Assembly (NCBI RefSeq): GCF_900116065.1
Contig: NZ_FOZV01000001.1
Location: 248,001-312,000 of the forward strand
DNA: 64,000 nt
Source of the DNA: Brevundimonas viscosa
GTDB lineage: Bacteria; Pseudomonadota; Alphaproteobacteria; Caulobacterales; Caulobacteraceae
Direction of reading: 5' to 3'
Below, piece after piece: positions 54,149 through 64,000 of the stretch. A program made the position numbers and the translations under genes. How positions within the stretch are numbered: the stretch's first letter is position 1; every line of letters begins with the position of its first letter. The notes under the pieces are model-generated. The model did not search any database and had not been told where the DNA came from. It saw only the letters and a list, made by a program, of their open reading frames with translations.

Positions 54149-54207
54149 GCGCCGGATGCTGGCGCCGGCGGCTTAAAATTGTCCTGCCCGCCGCCTACCT
54201 CGGGGCG

Positions 54208-54843
54208 ATGTCGCCGCCGCACGAGATCGACACCGGCCTGCCCGGCTTCCGCTACTGGCCGGGCGCGCTCGACGCCGAGGCGCAGGCCCGCTTGCTGACG
54301 ATGGTGCTGGCCGCGACGGAGCAGGCGCCCTTCTACCGGCCGGTGACGCCCGGCGGCCGGCCCTTCTCGGTCGAGATGACCAACCTCGGTCCGCTGGGCT
54401 GGGTCTCGGACCGGGGCAGCTATCGATACCAGGCGACCCACCCGGTCACCGGCGCCCGCTGGCCGCCGATGCCGCCGCAGCTGATCGGCCTGTGGGCCGC
54501 GCTGACCGGCTGGCCGGACCCGCCGGAGGCCTGTCTGGTCAACCTCTACCGGGAGACCGCCCGCATGGGCCTGCACCAGGACCGCGACGAGGCGGACCTG
54601 ACCGCGCCGGTCCTGTCGATCTCCCTCGGCGACGCCGCGATGTTCCGCATCGGCCCGGCCGAAGGCGGTCGCACCACCCGCCTCAGACTGGCGTCCGGCG
54701 ACGTCTGCGCCCTCACCGGTCCGGCGCGGCTGGCGCGACACGGGATCGACCGCATCCTGCCCGGCTCCTCCGGCCTCGTGCCGGGCGGCGGCCGTCTCAA
54801 CCTGACCCTTCGGCGCGCCACCGCCGCCTCACGGCAATCGTGA
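54208..54843 (+). CDS. alkB: Alpha-ketoglutarate-dependent DNA dealkylase AlkB
   Basis: 211 residues. The iron ligands are His123 and Asp125 (LHQDRDE) and His178 (ARHGIDR); the 2-oxoglutarate-binding arginines follow in GGRLNLTLRR. The N-terminal segment includes SVEMTNLGPLGWVSD, typical AlkB nucleotide-recognition lid. Oxidatively reverses 1-methyladenine and 3-methylcytosine damage. No LexA or Ada box was spotted upstream. Confidence 0.95.
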   Translation: MSPPHEIDTGLPGFRYWPGALDAEAQARLLTMVLAATEQAPFYRPVTPGGRPFSVEMTNLGPLGWVSDRGSYRYQATHPVTGARWPPMPPQLIGLWAALTGWPDPPEACLVNLYRETARMGLHQDRDEADLTAPVLSISLGDAAMFRIGPAEGGRTTRLRLASGDVCALTGPARLARHGIDRILPGSSGLVPGGGRLNLTLRRATAASRQS

Positions 54844-54901
54844 CTCGACCGTCGCGGCGAGGACCGCCACTGTCCCGCTTTCCCAGGACGGAGGGCCCCC
54901 G

Positions 54902-55807
54902 ATGACGACGCTGATCCGACCCGAAGGCCCCGAGCCGGACGACATCCGCCTCAGCCGCCGCGCGCTGGCGAGCGGAACCCTCGGCGGGCTGTTCTTCGCG
55001 GGCTACGCCCCGGCCGCCCTCGCCGCCCAGGCCGCCCCGGTGACCACCGACGCCGCCGGTCTCGTCGCGGAAGAGGTGAGCTTTCCCGCTCCCGACAGCT
55101 TCCAGCTCCCGGCCTACGTGGCCCGTCCCGAGGGCGACGGCCCCTTCCCGGTGGCGATCGTCGTCTCCGAGATCTTCGGCGTACACGAGTACATTCGCGA
55201 CATCTGCCGTCGGCTGGCGAAGGCGGGTTACGCCGCCATCGCGCCGGCCTTCTTCGTCCGCGTCGCGGACCCGGCGCCGCTTTCGGACATGCAGGAGGTG
55301 CAGCGCATCGTCGCCGCCGCCGGCTACGAGCAGGTCATGGGCGACGTCTCCGCCACCCTCGACTGGGCCAGCCAGCAGCTGTGGGCGCGCGGCGATCGCG
55401 TCGGGATCACCGGCTTCTGCTGGGGCGGCAAGGTGGTGTGGCAGGCCTGCGCCCGCTTCGCCGTGCTCGACGCGGGCGTGGCATGGTACGGCCGGCTGGC
55501 CGCGGCCGCCAACGCGACCCCCGCGCAGATGCAGGCGGGCCAGCCCTGGCCGGTCGACCTTGCCGACGACCTGAAATGTCCGGTCCTGGGCCTCTACGGC
55601 GAGAACGACCGCGGCATCCCGCTGGATACCGTGGAGGCGATGCGCAGCGCGCTGGCCCGCGCCGGGCAGACCGAAAGCGAGATCGTGGTCTACCCCGGCG
55701 CGCCGCACGGCTTTCACGCCGACTATCGGGCCAGCTTCACCCCGGAAGCGGCCGCCGACGGCTGGCGGCGACTGCTGGCATTCTTCGAGGCGCGGGTGAA
55801 GGCGTGA
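54902..55807 (+). CDS. Dienelactone hydrolase family protein with exported-type N-terminus
   Basis: 301 residues. Residues 17-45 read LSRRALASGTLGGLFF and look like a Tat signal, so it may be exported. The alpha/beta hydrolase triad is Cys173 (GFCWGG), Asp235 (ENDRGIP) and His269 (PHGFH); the partner Glu90 (SEIFGVHEY) of DLH is also present. Hydrolyses cyclic lactones or related esters; substrate unknown. Transcribed after alkB with 58 bases between. Confidence 0.9.
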   Translation: MTTLIRPEGPEPDDIRLSRRALASGTLGGLFFAGYAPAALAAQAAPVTTDAAGLVAEEVSFPAPDSFQLPAYVARPEGDGPFPVAIVVSEIFGVHEYIRDICRRLAKAGYAAIAPAFFVRVADPAPLSDMQEVQRIVAAAGYEQVMGDVSATLDWASQQLWARGDRVGITGFCWGGKVVWQACARFAVLDAGVAWYGRLAAAANATPAQMQAGQPWPVDLADDLKCPVLGLYGENDRGIPLDTVEAMRSALARAGQTESEIVVYPGAPHGFHADYRASFTPEAAADGWRRLLAFFEARVKA

Positions 55808-55811
55808 GGCG

Positions 55812-56462
55812 TCAGCCCTTGTCGGCCGCGGCGGCGTAGGCCGCCGCCCCGGCCGCCTGGTCGGCGGCGTTCGGCTTGCCGCCCGAGCCCTTGGCGGCGA
55901 CCACCACCATGGCCGCGCGGACGGTGCGGCCGAACAGGGCGTAACCGGGCTGCAGGGTCTGGATGACCTTGCCGCCCTCCACCGTATCGGAGGGCTGCTC
56001 CATCATCGCCTGGTGCAGGTGAGGATCGAAGGCCTCGCCCGGCTCCGGCGCGACGCGCTGCAGGTTGTTCGACTCGAACGCCTGCAGCAGCGACTTGTGG
56101 GTCAGCTCCAGACCCTTGACCAGATTGGCCACGGCCGGATCCTCGCTGCCGCCCAGATCGACGGCCAGCGCCCGCTCGAGCGTGTCCGCGACCCCCAGCA
56201 GGTCGCGGGCGAACTTCTGGATGGCGTAGGCGCGGGCGTCGTTGTTCTGCTGTTCGGCCCGCCTTTTGGTGTTCTCGGCCTCGGCCACGGCGCGCAGGGC
56301 GCGGTCCTTCCACTGGTCGCGCTCGGCGATCAGGGCGTCGATCGGGCCCAGATCATCGCCCGGCGTGGAATCGAGGCCGGCCTCGGCGTTGGCCTCGGCC
56401 TCCGATTCGCCGATGTCGGCGTCCAGTTCGTTGGCGTCGCGGGTCTCGGGGGTGTCGTTCAC
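55812..56462 (-). CDS. grpE: GrpE nucleotide exchange factor
   Basis: 216 residues; GTG start overlapping the hrcA stop. An acidic N-terminus, a long coiled coil (about 45-100: [23 protein letters not shown]) and the C-terminal beta domain [20 protein letters not shown] are all present. Releases ADP from DnaK. The C-terminal tail is Ala-rich. Follows hrcA in a heat-shock operon. Confidence 0.96.
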   Translation of the reverse strand: MNDTPETRDANELDADIGESEAEANAEAGLDSTPGDDLGPIDALIAERDQWKDRALRAVAEAENTKRRAEQQNNDARAYAIQKFARDLLGVADTLERALAVDLGGSEDPAVANLVKGLELTHKSLLQAFESNNLQRVAPEPGEAFDPHLHQAMMEQPSDTVEGGKVIQTLQPGYALFGRTVRAAMVVVAAKGSGGKPNAADQAAGAAAYAAAADKG

Positions 56463-57547
56463 GTCTCTTGTCCGTCCAGCATCCGGCCCAGCACCCGGGC
56501 GGTGTAGTCCACCAACGGGATGACACGGGCGTAGTTCAGTCGCGCGGGCCCGATGACGCCGATGGCGCCCAGCACCCGCTGTCGGCCGCTCATATAGGGC
56601 GCCGCGATCACGGCGGAACCCGAAAGCGAAAACAGCCGCGTTTCCGCGCCGATGAAGATGCGCACGCCCTGGGCGTTCGACACCCCGTCGAGCAGGCCGA
56701 TCAGCTGCTCCTTCTGCTCCAGATCATCGAACAGAACACGGACCCGCTCGAGATCCTCGACCGCTTCCCGATCCTGCAACAGGTTGGCGCGACCGCGCAC
56801 GATCAGGGCGCGCTCGCGCTCGGCCCCGCCGGACCAGGCGGCCAGGCCGTCCTCGACCAGACGGGCCGCCGTCGCGTCCAGTTCGCGCCGGGCCGTCTCC
56901 AGCTCGGTCCGCATCTCCGTGCGCGCCTCGTGCAGCGGCCGTCCCTTGAGCCGGGCGTTGAGGAAGTTGGAGGCCTCCTGCAGCGTCGCCGGCGTCACCC
57001 CGGCCTTCAGAGGCATGAGGCGGTTCTCGACCGTGCCGTCGTCGGCGACGAGCACCGCCAGCGCCTGGTCGTGGCCCAGCGCCACGAACTCCACGTGTTT
57101 AACCCCGGCGTCGCGGACCGGACTGGCGACGATGCTGGCCCCGCCGGCGAGGCCCGACAGCAGGGTCGAGGCCTCGTCCAGCGCCTCCTCGAAGCTGCGC
57201 CCTCGCCCCGCCAGACGGGCGTCGATCTCGCGGCGCTCCTCGCGGCTGATGTCCCCGATCTCGAGCAGACCGTCGACGAACAGGCGCAGGCCCGCATGCG
57301 TCGGAATCCGCCCCGCCGACGTGTGCGGCGAGGCCAGCAGCCCGGCCAGAGTCAGGTCCTGCATGGTGTTGCGGATCGAGGCCGGCGACAGGGACACGCC
57401 GGTCAGCGACAGCGTCCGAGATCCCACCGGCTCGCCCGTCTGAAGATAGCTCTCGACGATGCGCCGAAAGATGTCGCGGGCGCGTTCGTCCAGACCGACG
57501 AGGCCCGGACCTTCCATCGCGGTCGAGGTCAGCAGAGGGCCCCTCAT
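56459..57547 (-). CDS. hrcA: Heat-inducible repressor HrcA
   Basis: 362 residues. The winged-helix N-terminus contains [16 protein letters not shown] and [12 protein letters not shown]; the core includes the HrcA block [22 protein letters not shown] (seen in parts). It represses groESL and similar operons by binding CIRCE inverted repeats; none is seen inside this window. Start overlaps the GNAT stop (ATGA). An ATG ten codons later is possible. Confidence 0.95.
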   Translation of the reverse strand: MRGPLLTSTAMEGPGLVGLDERARDIFRRIVESYLQTGEPVGSRTLSLTGVSLSPASIRNTMQDLTLAGLLASPHTSAGRIPTHAGLRLFVDGLLEIGDISREERREIDARLAGRGRSFEEALDEASTLLSGLAGGASIVASPVRDAGVKHVEFVALGHDQALAVLVADDGTVENRLMPLKAGVTPATLQEASNFLNARLKGRPLHEARTEMRTELETARRELDATAARLVEDGLAAWSGGAERERALIVRGRANLLQDREAVEDLERVRVLFDDLEQKEQLIGLLDGVSNAQGVRIFIGAETRLFSLSGSAVIAAPYMSGRQRVLGAIGVIGPARLNYARVIPLVDYTARVLGRMLDGQET

Positions 57548-58104
57548 CGCGCCCGCGCCTCCCAGTCCGCCCGCGTCAGCCGGTGAACCAGGCAGTCGTC
57601 GTCGCCGAACATCCGCCGCCCCTCCGGTCGGAAGCCCAGCCGTTGATAGAAGCGATGCGCATCGGCGTTTGAGGCCAGCGGGTCGATGACCACGCCGTGC
57701 ACCTGCGGATCGGCGAAGCAGGCGTCCAGCGCCTGCCGCATCATCTCCGTGCCGTGGCCGCGCCCGAGAGCGTCTTTCGGGCCGATCCAGATGTCGATCG
57801 CCCGAAGACCCGGCTCGATGTCGCCCCAGTAGTGGGTCGGCTCGAGATGCGGATCGATGATCTGCATCACCCCGATGGCGCGGCCGTCGATCTCGGCGAT
57901 GCGGTAGAAGCTGATCCCGGATTGCTCCGCCAACTCCTCGCGCCAGTCGATGCCGCCGAAGGCCACCTCGGCCTCGGGGTCGTCGGTCGAGCAGGCGATG
58001 ACGTGCGGCTCGCGGTCCCACGACGCCAGCAGGTCGGCGTCCTCGAACGTCGCGGGACGCAGCCGGAGGGCGTCAGGGGTCGTGGCGGGGGGATACAGGC
58101 TCAC
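57544..58104 (-). CDS. GNAT N-acetyltransferase (AAC(6')-like)
   Basis: 186 residues; GTG start. The acetyl-CoA loop is GRGHGTEMM (about 113-121), followed by [23 protein letters not shown], a typical GNAT motif A/B. The [16 protein letters not shown] segment resembles AAC(6')/IucB-type acetyltransferases, though the substrate is unclear. First gene of the operon with hrcA and grpE; divergent from rph with 43 bases between. Confidence 0.9.
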   Translation of the reverse strand: MSLYPPATTPDALRLRPATFEDADLLASWDREPHVIACSTDDPEAEVAFGGIDWREELAEQSGISFYRIAEIDGRAIGVMQIIDPHLEPTHYWGDIEPGLRAIDIWIGPKDALGRGHGTEMMRQALDACFADPQVHGVVIDPLASNADAHRFYQRLGFRPEGRRMFGDDDCLVHRLTRADWEARAR

Positions 58105-58147
58105 GGTTTCAGGATAAGCAGCGCCGCCATCGCTTCAAGGAATTCCC

Positions 58148-58864
<717 letters not shown>

Positions 58865-58927
58865 GGGTTCCGTACCCCGGCGAACCGTGCCTAAGGTGGC
58901 AGGTCCTGCGACTGAACGGAGCCCGCC

Positions 58928-59299
58928 ATGCGTCGGCCCATCCTCGTCCTGCTGGCGGCCGCCCTTGTCGGGGGATGCCAGCCTCCGGCGGAGGAGCCTG
59001 CTTCGGCGCCGGCCGGGGTGGAACTCCCGACGCCGGAGATGCCGCTCGACGCGCCGCCCCAGGAGGAGGTCGATCCCGGGCCGCCGACCGGAGCCTCCGC
59101 CACCGCGACAGACGGCTCCTGCCGGTCCCAGGTTGGCGAGGCGGCCGCGGCCCGGCTGGTCGAACGCTGCGTGATGGTCAGTCCGGCGACGCATCCGCCC
59201 TGCAACGTCGCGAACCCCTGCGCCCTGATCCAGGGCGAGATCGACCGCGCCTGCGCCCTGTTCGATCCGGACGACCGGCCGGCGGAATGCGGCGCTTAA
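58928..59299 (+). CDS. Small lipoprotein with Pro-rich linker and Cys-rich domain
   Basis: 123 residues. The lipobox gives Cys17 (VGGC). Residues 20-60 are Pro/Glu-rich, then a compact domain with five or more cysteines (RSQVGEAAAARLVERC, HPPCNVANPC and AECGA). The disulfide-rich C-terminal domain resembles small envelope modules often found in Caulobacterales; no name is known. Acts in the periplasm. Confidence 0.7.
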   Translation: MRRPILVLLAAALVGGCQPPAEEPASAPAGVELPTPEMPLDAPPQEEVDPGPPTGASATATDGSCRSQVGEAAAARLVERCVMVSPATHPPCNVANPCALIQGEIDRACALFDPDDRPAECGA

Positions 59300-59336
59300 C
59301 GAATCCTGCAGGCTGACGACCTAGTCTCGAGGGGCC

Positions 59337-60479
59337 ATGACCCCTGTCGCCACCCCGCCCGACCTGCGCGCCCTGACCACGCTCCGCTTCCTCGCGGCCG
59401 CCTGGGTGGTGCTGTACACGGCGTGGGCCTACCTCGACGTCGGCTCCGTGCCCGTCGCCGTCACCAAGGGCTACCTCGGGGTCGAGGTGTTCTTCGTCCT
59501 CTCCGGCTTCATCCTGAGCCACGTCTACCTGGAGCGCGCCGGCGCCGGAGGCTTCTCCTATGGCGGCTTCCTGTGGGCGCGGATCGCGCGGGTCTATCCG
59601 CTGCACCTCGTCACCCTGTTCGCCATGGTCGGCCTGGGGATCGCCGCCACCCTCGCGGGCGTCCTCGTGGACGCCAGCCTGACCGACTGGCGCGCGCTCC
59701 CGGCCCATCTGACCATGACGCACGCCTGGGGCCTGGCCCCTCTGGCGGCCTTCAACCACCCCTCATGGTCGATCTCGGCCGAGTGGTTCGCCTACCTGTC
59801 CTTCCCCGCCTTCGCCTTCGTGGCCTGGCGACTGCGCGACCGACCGTGGCTCGCCGTCGGCCTGACCGCGCTGGGAGCGCTCGGCGTCTACGCCGCCTTC
59901 GAGCGGCTGGCGGGCTTTCCGCTGACCGAGGCGACCTTCCGCTGGGGCGCGCTGCGCATCGTCCCCTGCTTCGCTCTCGGCTGCGCCCTCTACCTCGTAT
60001 ACCGGAAAGCGCCCCTGCGGCGCGCCGCTCTCGTCGCCTTGGCCTCAGCCGCCGGCCTGCTCGCCAGCGCCTCGCTGGCGCTGTGGGACCCGGTCACCGT
60101 GCTGTTCGCCGGCGGCCTGATCCTCGGCCTCGGCTCGCTCGCGAATGAACGGGCCGGGCCGCTGGCGTCGGCGGCCGGCGTGTATCTGGGGGAGATCAGC
60201 TACTCGATCTACATGGTCTGCGCGCCGGTGCTGCTGGTGATGACCAACCTCGCCGCGCGGGCGCTCGGCGCGGACGAGAAGCGGTTTCACGTTTTTGTGT
60301 GGCTGGGGATTCTGGCGGCGATTCCGGTGGCGGCCATGGCCACCTACCATCTCGTCGAACGCCCGGCCCGCAAGGCCCTGCGCGGGTTCGCAGCCCGCAA
60401 ACGACCGGGTCAAGCCGGAGCGCCCGCCACCGCCGACTCGCCTGAAAGGGTTCTTCAACCCTCGAAAACTATCGTCTAA
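59337..60479 (+). CDS. Acyltransferase 3 family membrane protein (OafA/YrhL-like)
   Basis: 380 residues, about ten helices. Opens with RALTTLRFLAAAWVVLYTAW, where the usual Arg-Phe motif is present but the conserved His of helix 1 (as in VxxxH) is replaced by Tyr. YLGVEVFFVLSGFILSHVY and the NHPSWSISAEWFAYL segment are typical. Probable O-acetylation of a surface polysaccharide, but the missing His raises doubt about activity. Confidence 0.85.
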   Translation: MTPVATPPDLRALTTLRFLAAAWVVLYTAWAYLDVGSVPVAVTKGYLGVEVFFVLSGFILSHVYLERAGAGGFSYGGFLWARIARVYPLHLVTLFAMVGLGIAATLAGVLVDASLTDWRALPAHLTMTHAWGLAPLAAFNHPSWSISAEWFAYLSFPAFAFVAWRLRDRPWLAVGLTALGALGVYAAFERLAGFPLTEATFRWGALRIVPCFALGCALYLVYRKAPLRRAALVALASAAGLLASASLALWDPVTVLFAGGLILGLGSLANERAGPLASAAGVYLGEISYSIYMVCAPVLLVMTNLAARALGADEKRFHVFVWLGILAAIPVAAMATYHLVERPARKALRGFAARKRPGQAGAPATADSPERVLQPSKTIV

Positions 60480-60514
60480 GGACGATTCCGAGGCAGGTCG
60501 GGAAGCACGCCAGC

Positions 60515-61039
60515 ATGATGAAACGGCTCCAAGCCGCCGCGGTTGCGGCGCTCCTCGGAATTTTCGCGTTGGGCTTCAGCCCGCCGTCCGTGAAGGCCGA
60601 GCCGTACTGGCAGTGCGTCACCTTCGCCCGGATGTTCTCGGGCATCGGCATCTACGGGGACGCCCACACCTGGTGGACCCAGGCGCAGGGCAAGTTCGCC
60701 ACCGGCGAGCGGCCGCGCACCGGCGCTGTGCTGGCCTTCCAGTCCAGCGGCCGCATGCGCCTCGGCCACGTCGCCGTGGTCTCCGAGGTCCTGACGGACC
60801 GGGTGATCCGGGTCACCCACGCCAACTGGGGCGGCAGCCGCGGCAAGGTCGAGGAGAATGTCACCGTGGTCGACGTTTCGGACGCCAACGACTGGTCGGC
60901 GGTCAAGGTCTGGTACAACCCGATCAACGACCTTGGCACGAGCGTCTATCCGACCCACGGCTTCATCTACAACAGCCCGGCCCGGCCCTCGGACGGCCTG
61001 CTGCTGGCCTCGGTTCCGCCCAGCATCGGCCAGCCCTGA
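60515..61039 (+). CDS. Secreted CHAP-domain protein
   Basis: 174 residues. Signal peptide (cleaved near VKA-EP). CHAP catalytic residues Cys34 (QCVTFAR), His85 (GHVAVVS) and Asn104 (HANWGG) are all present. This amidase/endopeptidase fold acts on peptidoglycan; it may be a small cell-wall hydrolase. 35 bases after the acyltransferase gene. The catalytic Cys is only four residues into the mature chain. Confidence 0.88.
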   Translation: MMKRLQAAAVAALLGIFALGFSPPSVKAEPYWQCVTFARMFSGIGIYGDAHTWWTQAQGKFATGERPRTGAVLAFQSSGRMRLGHVAVVSEVLTDRVIRVTHANWGGSRGKVEENVTVVDVSDANDWSAVKVWYNPINDLGTSVYPTHGFIYNSPARPSDGLLLASVPPSIGQP

Positions 61040-61097
61040 CGTCTTGACCCGGCCGCGCGGGTGGCGCTTGTTGCCGCCTCCCGTTGCCGGAGCTGTC

Positions 61098-61577
61098 ATG
61101 CGCCCCCCCGTCGCTGCCGTCGCTGTCCTCGTCCTCGCCGCGTGCTCCCCGGAGCCGGAAGCCCCTGTGGAATCGCCGCTGACGCCGGAGCCGGCGCCGA
61201 CGCTCGCGGGGGTCGACCTGTCGCGCCCCGTGCGACTGCTCGGCACGGAGCCGTTCTGGGGCATCGACCTGACCGGCGGCGAAGTCGTCTATTCCGGGGT
61301 CGACCGGCCCGAGCAGCGCGGACCGCAGCCGAAGCCGACGATCCAGGGCACGGTCGCAACGCTCGAGACCACCACCACCGCCGGCACGCCGATCGCCATC
61401 ACCCTCACCGCCACCGAATGCTCGGACGGCATGAGCGACCGCACCTATCCGCTGACCGCCCTGGTCAAGGTGGGTGAGGAGAGCCTGATGGGCTGCGCCG
61501 CCTCGACGGCGGCGATCATGTCAGCCGGCGAGAGCGGTCCGGTCGTTGAACAGTCGGCCGCTCAACCGGCCGCCTGA
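61098..61577 (+). CDS. Lipoprotein, COG3650-like
   Basis: 159 residues; lipobox Cys16 (LAAC). After a Pro/Glu linker comes LLGTEPFWGIDLTGGEVVYS and CSDGMSDRTYPLTALV, a pair of motifs typical of COG3650-type proteins, whose role is unknown. The conserved C-S-D and later Cys may form a disulfide. Periplasmic. Ends overlapping the 3' end of mmcB by 16 bases (convergent). Confidence 0.8.
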   Translation: MRPPVAAVAVLVLAACSPEPEAPVESPLTPEPAPTLAGVDLSRPVRLLGTEPFWGIDLTGGEVVYSGVDRPEQRGPQPKPTIQGTVATLETTTTAGTPIAITLTATECSDGMSDRTYPLTALVKVGEESLMGCAASTAAIMSAGESGPVVEQSAAQPAA

Positions 61578-62020
61578 TCCCTCAGCGCCCGCATCGCCCC
61601 GAGGCGGGCGAAGGCGAGGGTCAGGGCCTTGCGCCGCGCCGGAGCCAGCGGCGTCATGGGCGCGTCGCGCACCACCGCCCCGCCGAAGCCGTCGGCCACG
61701 ATCAGCCCCGGCTCGTCCGGCAGCACGCCCTCGGGGAACTCCGGCGCCACGGCGAAATAGAAGGCGTCGCAGTACGGTCCGTACTCGCCCCATTTGCGAT
61801 CGACGCGGTAATCCTCGATCCCCGACTTCACCTCGCAGATGACGATGTCGCCCTTCGGCCCCAGCGCCATGACGTCGGCGCGCCGCCCGTTCGGCAGTCC
61901 CACCTCCAGCAACGGCGCGTAGCCCATGTCGACCAGCAGCCGCGCCGCCCCGCGGGTCACCGACAGGGTGGTCTCCGGCCGACTGAAGACCAGCTCGATA
62001 TGAACGGCGGCGGCGGGCAT
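61562..62020 (-). CDS. mmcB: MmcB family DNA repair protein
   Basis: 152 residues. A nuclease-like (PD-D/ExK) fold with ADVMALGPKGDIVICEVKSGIEDY: Asp and Glu-x-Lys (CEVKSG) match the catalytic core. MmcB was described in Caulobacter as an SOS-regulated gene for mitomycin C damage survival. A perfect LexA box lies 12 bases upstream of the ATG. Divergent/downstream of hslU, same strand. Confidence 0.92.
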   Translation of the reverse strand: MPAAAVHIELVFSRPETTLSVTRGAARLLVDMGYAPLLEVGLPNGRRADVMALGPKGDIVICEVKSGIEDYRVDRKWGEYGPYCDAFYFAVAPEFPEGVLPDEPGLIVADGFGGAVVRDAPMTPLAPARRKALTLAFARLGAMRALRDQAAG

Positions 62021-62031
62021 GCGGAGGTTAT

Positions 62032-62046
62032 GTTCCGCATCCGTTC
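62032..62046 (-). promoter_or_regulatory. LexA (SOS) box upstream of mmcB
   Basis: GTTC-CGCATCC-GTTC, an exact match to the alphaproteobacterial LexA consensus GTTC-N7-GTTC. It is 12-26 bases before the mmcB start, a position suited to repress transcription. Confidence 0.8.
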
Positions 62047-62073
62047 CGGATTCAACCGTGGCCCTGGACCGCC

Positions 62074-63375
<1,302 letters not shown>

Positions 63376-63394
63376 CAGCCGCAGATAGGGCGCC

Positions 63395-64000
63395 TTATCC
63401 GCCGGCGGGAGGGGGCGTCGGCGCCGCAGGCGCGGCCGGAGGCGCCGGGGGCGGCGGCGGAGCGGGGATCAGCTGCGCCAGCACGATCCGCCAGCCGGCC
63501 GCCTGCCCTTGCCACAGCCGGACGTAATGGCCGGTGCGCTCGTTCCCGTTTCGCTCCCACAGGGCCGGCCCGTAGGTCCAGACGAGGTCGCCGTACGCCG
63601 ACTGACCGCCGCCTTCGGTCGGGCCGAACCGGAAGGTCGCCGGCCAGCCGTCCAGCGCTCCGGCGAAGGCGCCTCGCCCGATCGCCGGCGGCTGCGGCGC
63701 CACGTACAGCCGTCCATTGTCCGCCATCACAGCCAGATGCGCCGCCTCCTGGTCGACGGCGGCGTCTCGGGCGAGTTCGGCTTCCGCCTCCCGCACCTCC
63801 GCAAAGGCCCGGTCGCCCGCGGCCGGAGCGGGCGGCTCCGGCCCAACCTCCAGGATCACGGGATCGCTGTCCGGGCCCGGCACGTTCGCCGCGCTGGCGC
63901 CGGACCCGCCGTCGTAGATCCACCTCCACGAGCCGTCGGCCTGCCTCTTCCAGATGGTGAAGTAATGCCCCGTCCGCTGGCCGCCGACGGCCACGCCGCC
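63395..64000 (-). CDS. DUF4440/SnoaL-like protein, 5' end outside window
   Basis: About 200 residues are visible; the N-terminus lies to the right of the window. An ATG inside (63994) is probably internal because homologous sequence ([17 protein letters not shown]) continues before it. Two NTF2-like segments are seen: [10 protein letters not shown]...[10 protein letters not shown] and later [17 protein letters not shown], with the FRFGP block between. The C-terminus is Pro/Ala-rich. Possibly exported; its function is unknown. Same strand as hslU. Confidence 0.6.
   Translation of the reverse strand, partial: GGVAVGGQRTGHYFTIWKRQADGSWRWIYDGGSGASAANVPGPDSDPVILEVGPEPPAPAAGDRAFAEVREAEAELARDAAVDQEAAHLAVMADNGRLYVAPQPPAIGRGAFAGALDGWPATFRFGPTEGGGQSAYGDLVWTYGPALWERNGNERTGHYVRLWQGQAAGWRIVLAQLIPAPPPPPAPPAAPAAPTPPPAGG

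Noticed and set aside
58105..58147. CIRCE element for HrcA autoregulation
   Set aside because: The gap has no TTAGCACTC...GAGTGCTAA-like inverted repeat.

Overview
The window is about 64 kb of GC-rich, densely coding chromosome from an alphaproteobacterium, most likely a member of the Caulobacterales (Brevundimonas- or Caulobacter-like). This rests on the ChvI-ChvG-HprK-EIIA-HPr block, the RegB/RegA pair beside SCO1, the mmcB repair gene under a GTTC-N7-GTTC LexA box, a divergent alphaproteobacterial HisRS, and the hrcA-grpE / rph arrangement. There are no insertion sequences, prophage genes, CRISPR arrays or rRNA genes. One tRNA gene, tRNA-Ala(CGC), is present.

Layout. 1-4.3 kb: a partial glutathione transferase, then overlapping mutA-mutB for methylmalonyl-CoA mutase. 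4.3-8 kb (minus): a secreted lipoprotein, the tRNA-modifying fusion MnmC, and three small Ala-rich lipoproteins with the acylated Cys at position 19 in each. 8-12.6 kb: MotA, a FATP-like acyl-CoA synthetase, an Ala/Pro-rich membrane protein behind a possible general-stress promoter, and a DUF1206 protein. 12.7-18 kb: an ABC-2 exporter pair, a Pro/Ala-rich one-TM protein, an ArsR-SRPBCC-GST cluster and a zinc-ribbon protein. 18-23.4 kb: a 572-aa orphan, then chvI-chvG-hprK-EIIA-HPr. 23.4-29 kb: lipocalin, tRNA-Ala, YggT, 3-hydroxybutyryl-CoA dehydrogenase, two membrane proteins, hisS. 29-36.7 kb: a possible small RNA, an M13 peptidase, a Kef-type antiporter, a TetR regulator, a Rieske oxygenase and a His-rich alpha/beta hydrolase. 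36.8-43.9 kb: a class A PBP, YgjP-type metallopeptidase, PHA depolymerase, SCO1, and regB-regA. 43.9-50.5 kb: membrane protein, CobT, a phytase-like esterase, the heptamer repeat element, COQ7, DsbB, ExoD, glyoxalase and a lipoprotein. 50.5-64 kb: a DUF885 hydrolase, CHCC zinc protein, a lone ABC ATPase, AlkB, a dienelactone hydrolase, GNAT-hrcA-grpE, rph, envelope lipoproteins, an acyltransferase, a CHAP protein, mmcB, hslU and a partial DUF4440-like gene.

Themes. Carbon storage and odd-chain/propionyl metabolism (mutAB, 3-hydroxybutyryl-CoA dehydrogenase, PhaZ, acyl-CoA synthetase); envelope sensing and nitrogen-type PTS control (ChvGI with HPr, EIIA and kinase-only HprK); redox and respiratory control (RegBA, SCO1, COQ7, DsbB); proteostasis and repair (HrcA/GrpE, HslU, AlkB, MmcB).

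The most unusual non-genic structure is at 47376-47498. Two facing arrays of 7-bp repeats, TTAGGG(C/A) on the left and (AA/TC)CCTA(G/A) on the right, fill the space between two convergent genes. Each array begins exactly at the stop codon of its neighbour, and together they can fold into a long hairpin. Start codons for several genes were chosen from Shine-Dalgarno spacing, overlap with the upstream gene, or family length, as noted in each entry.
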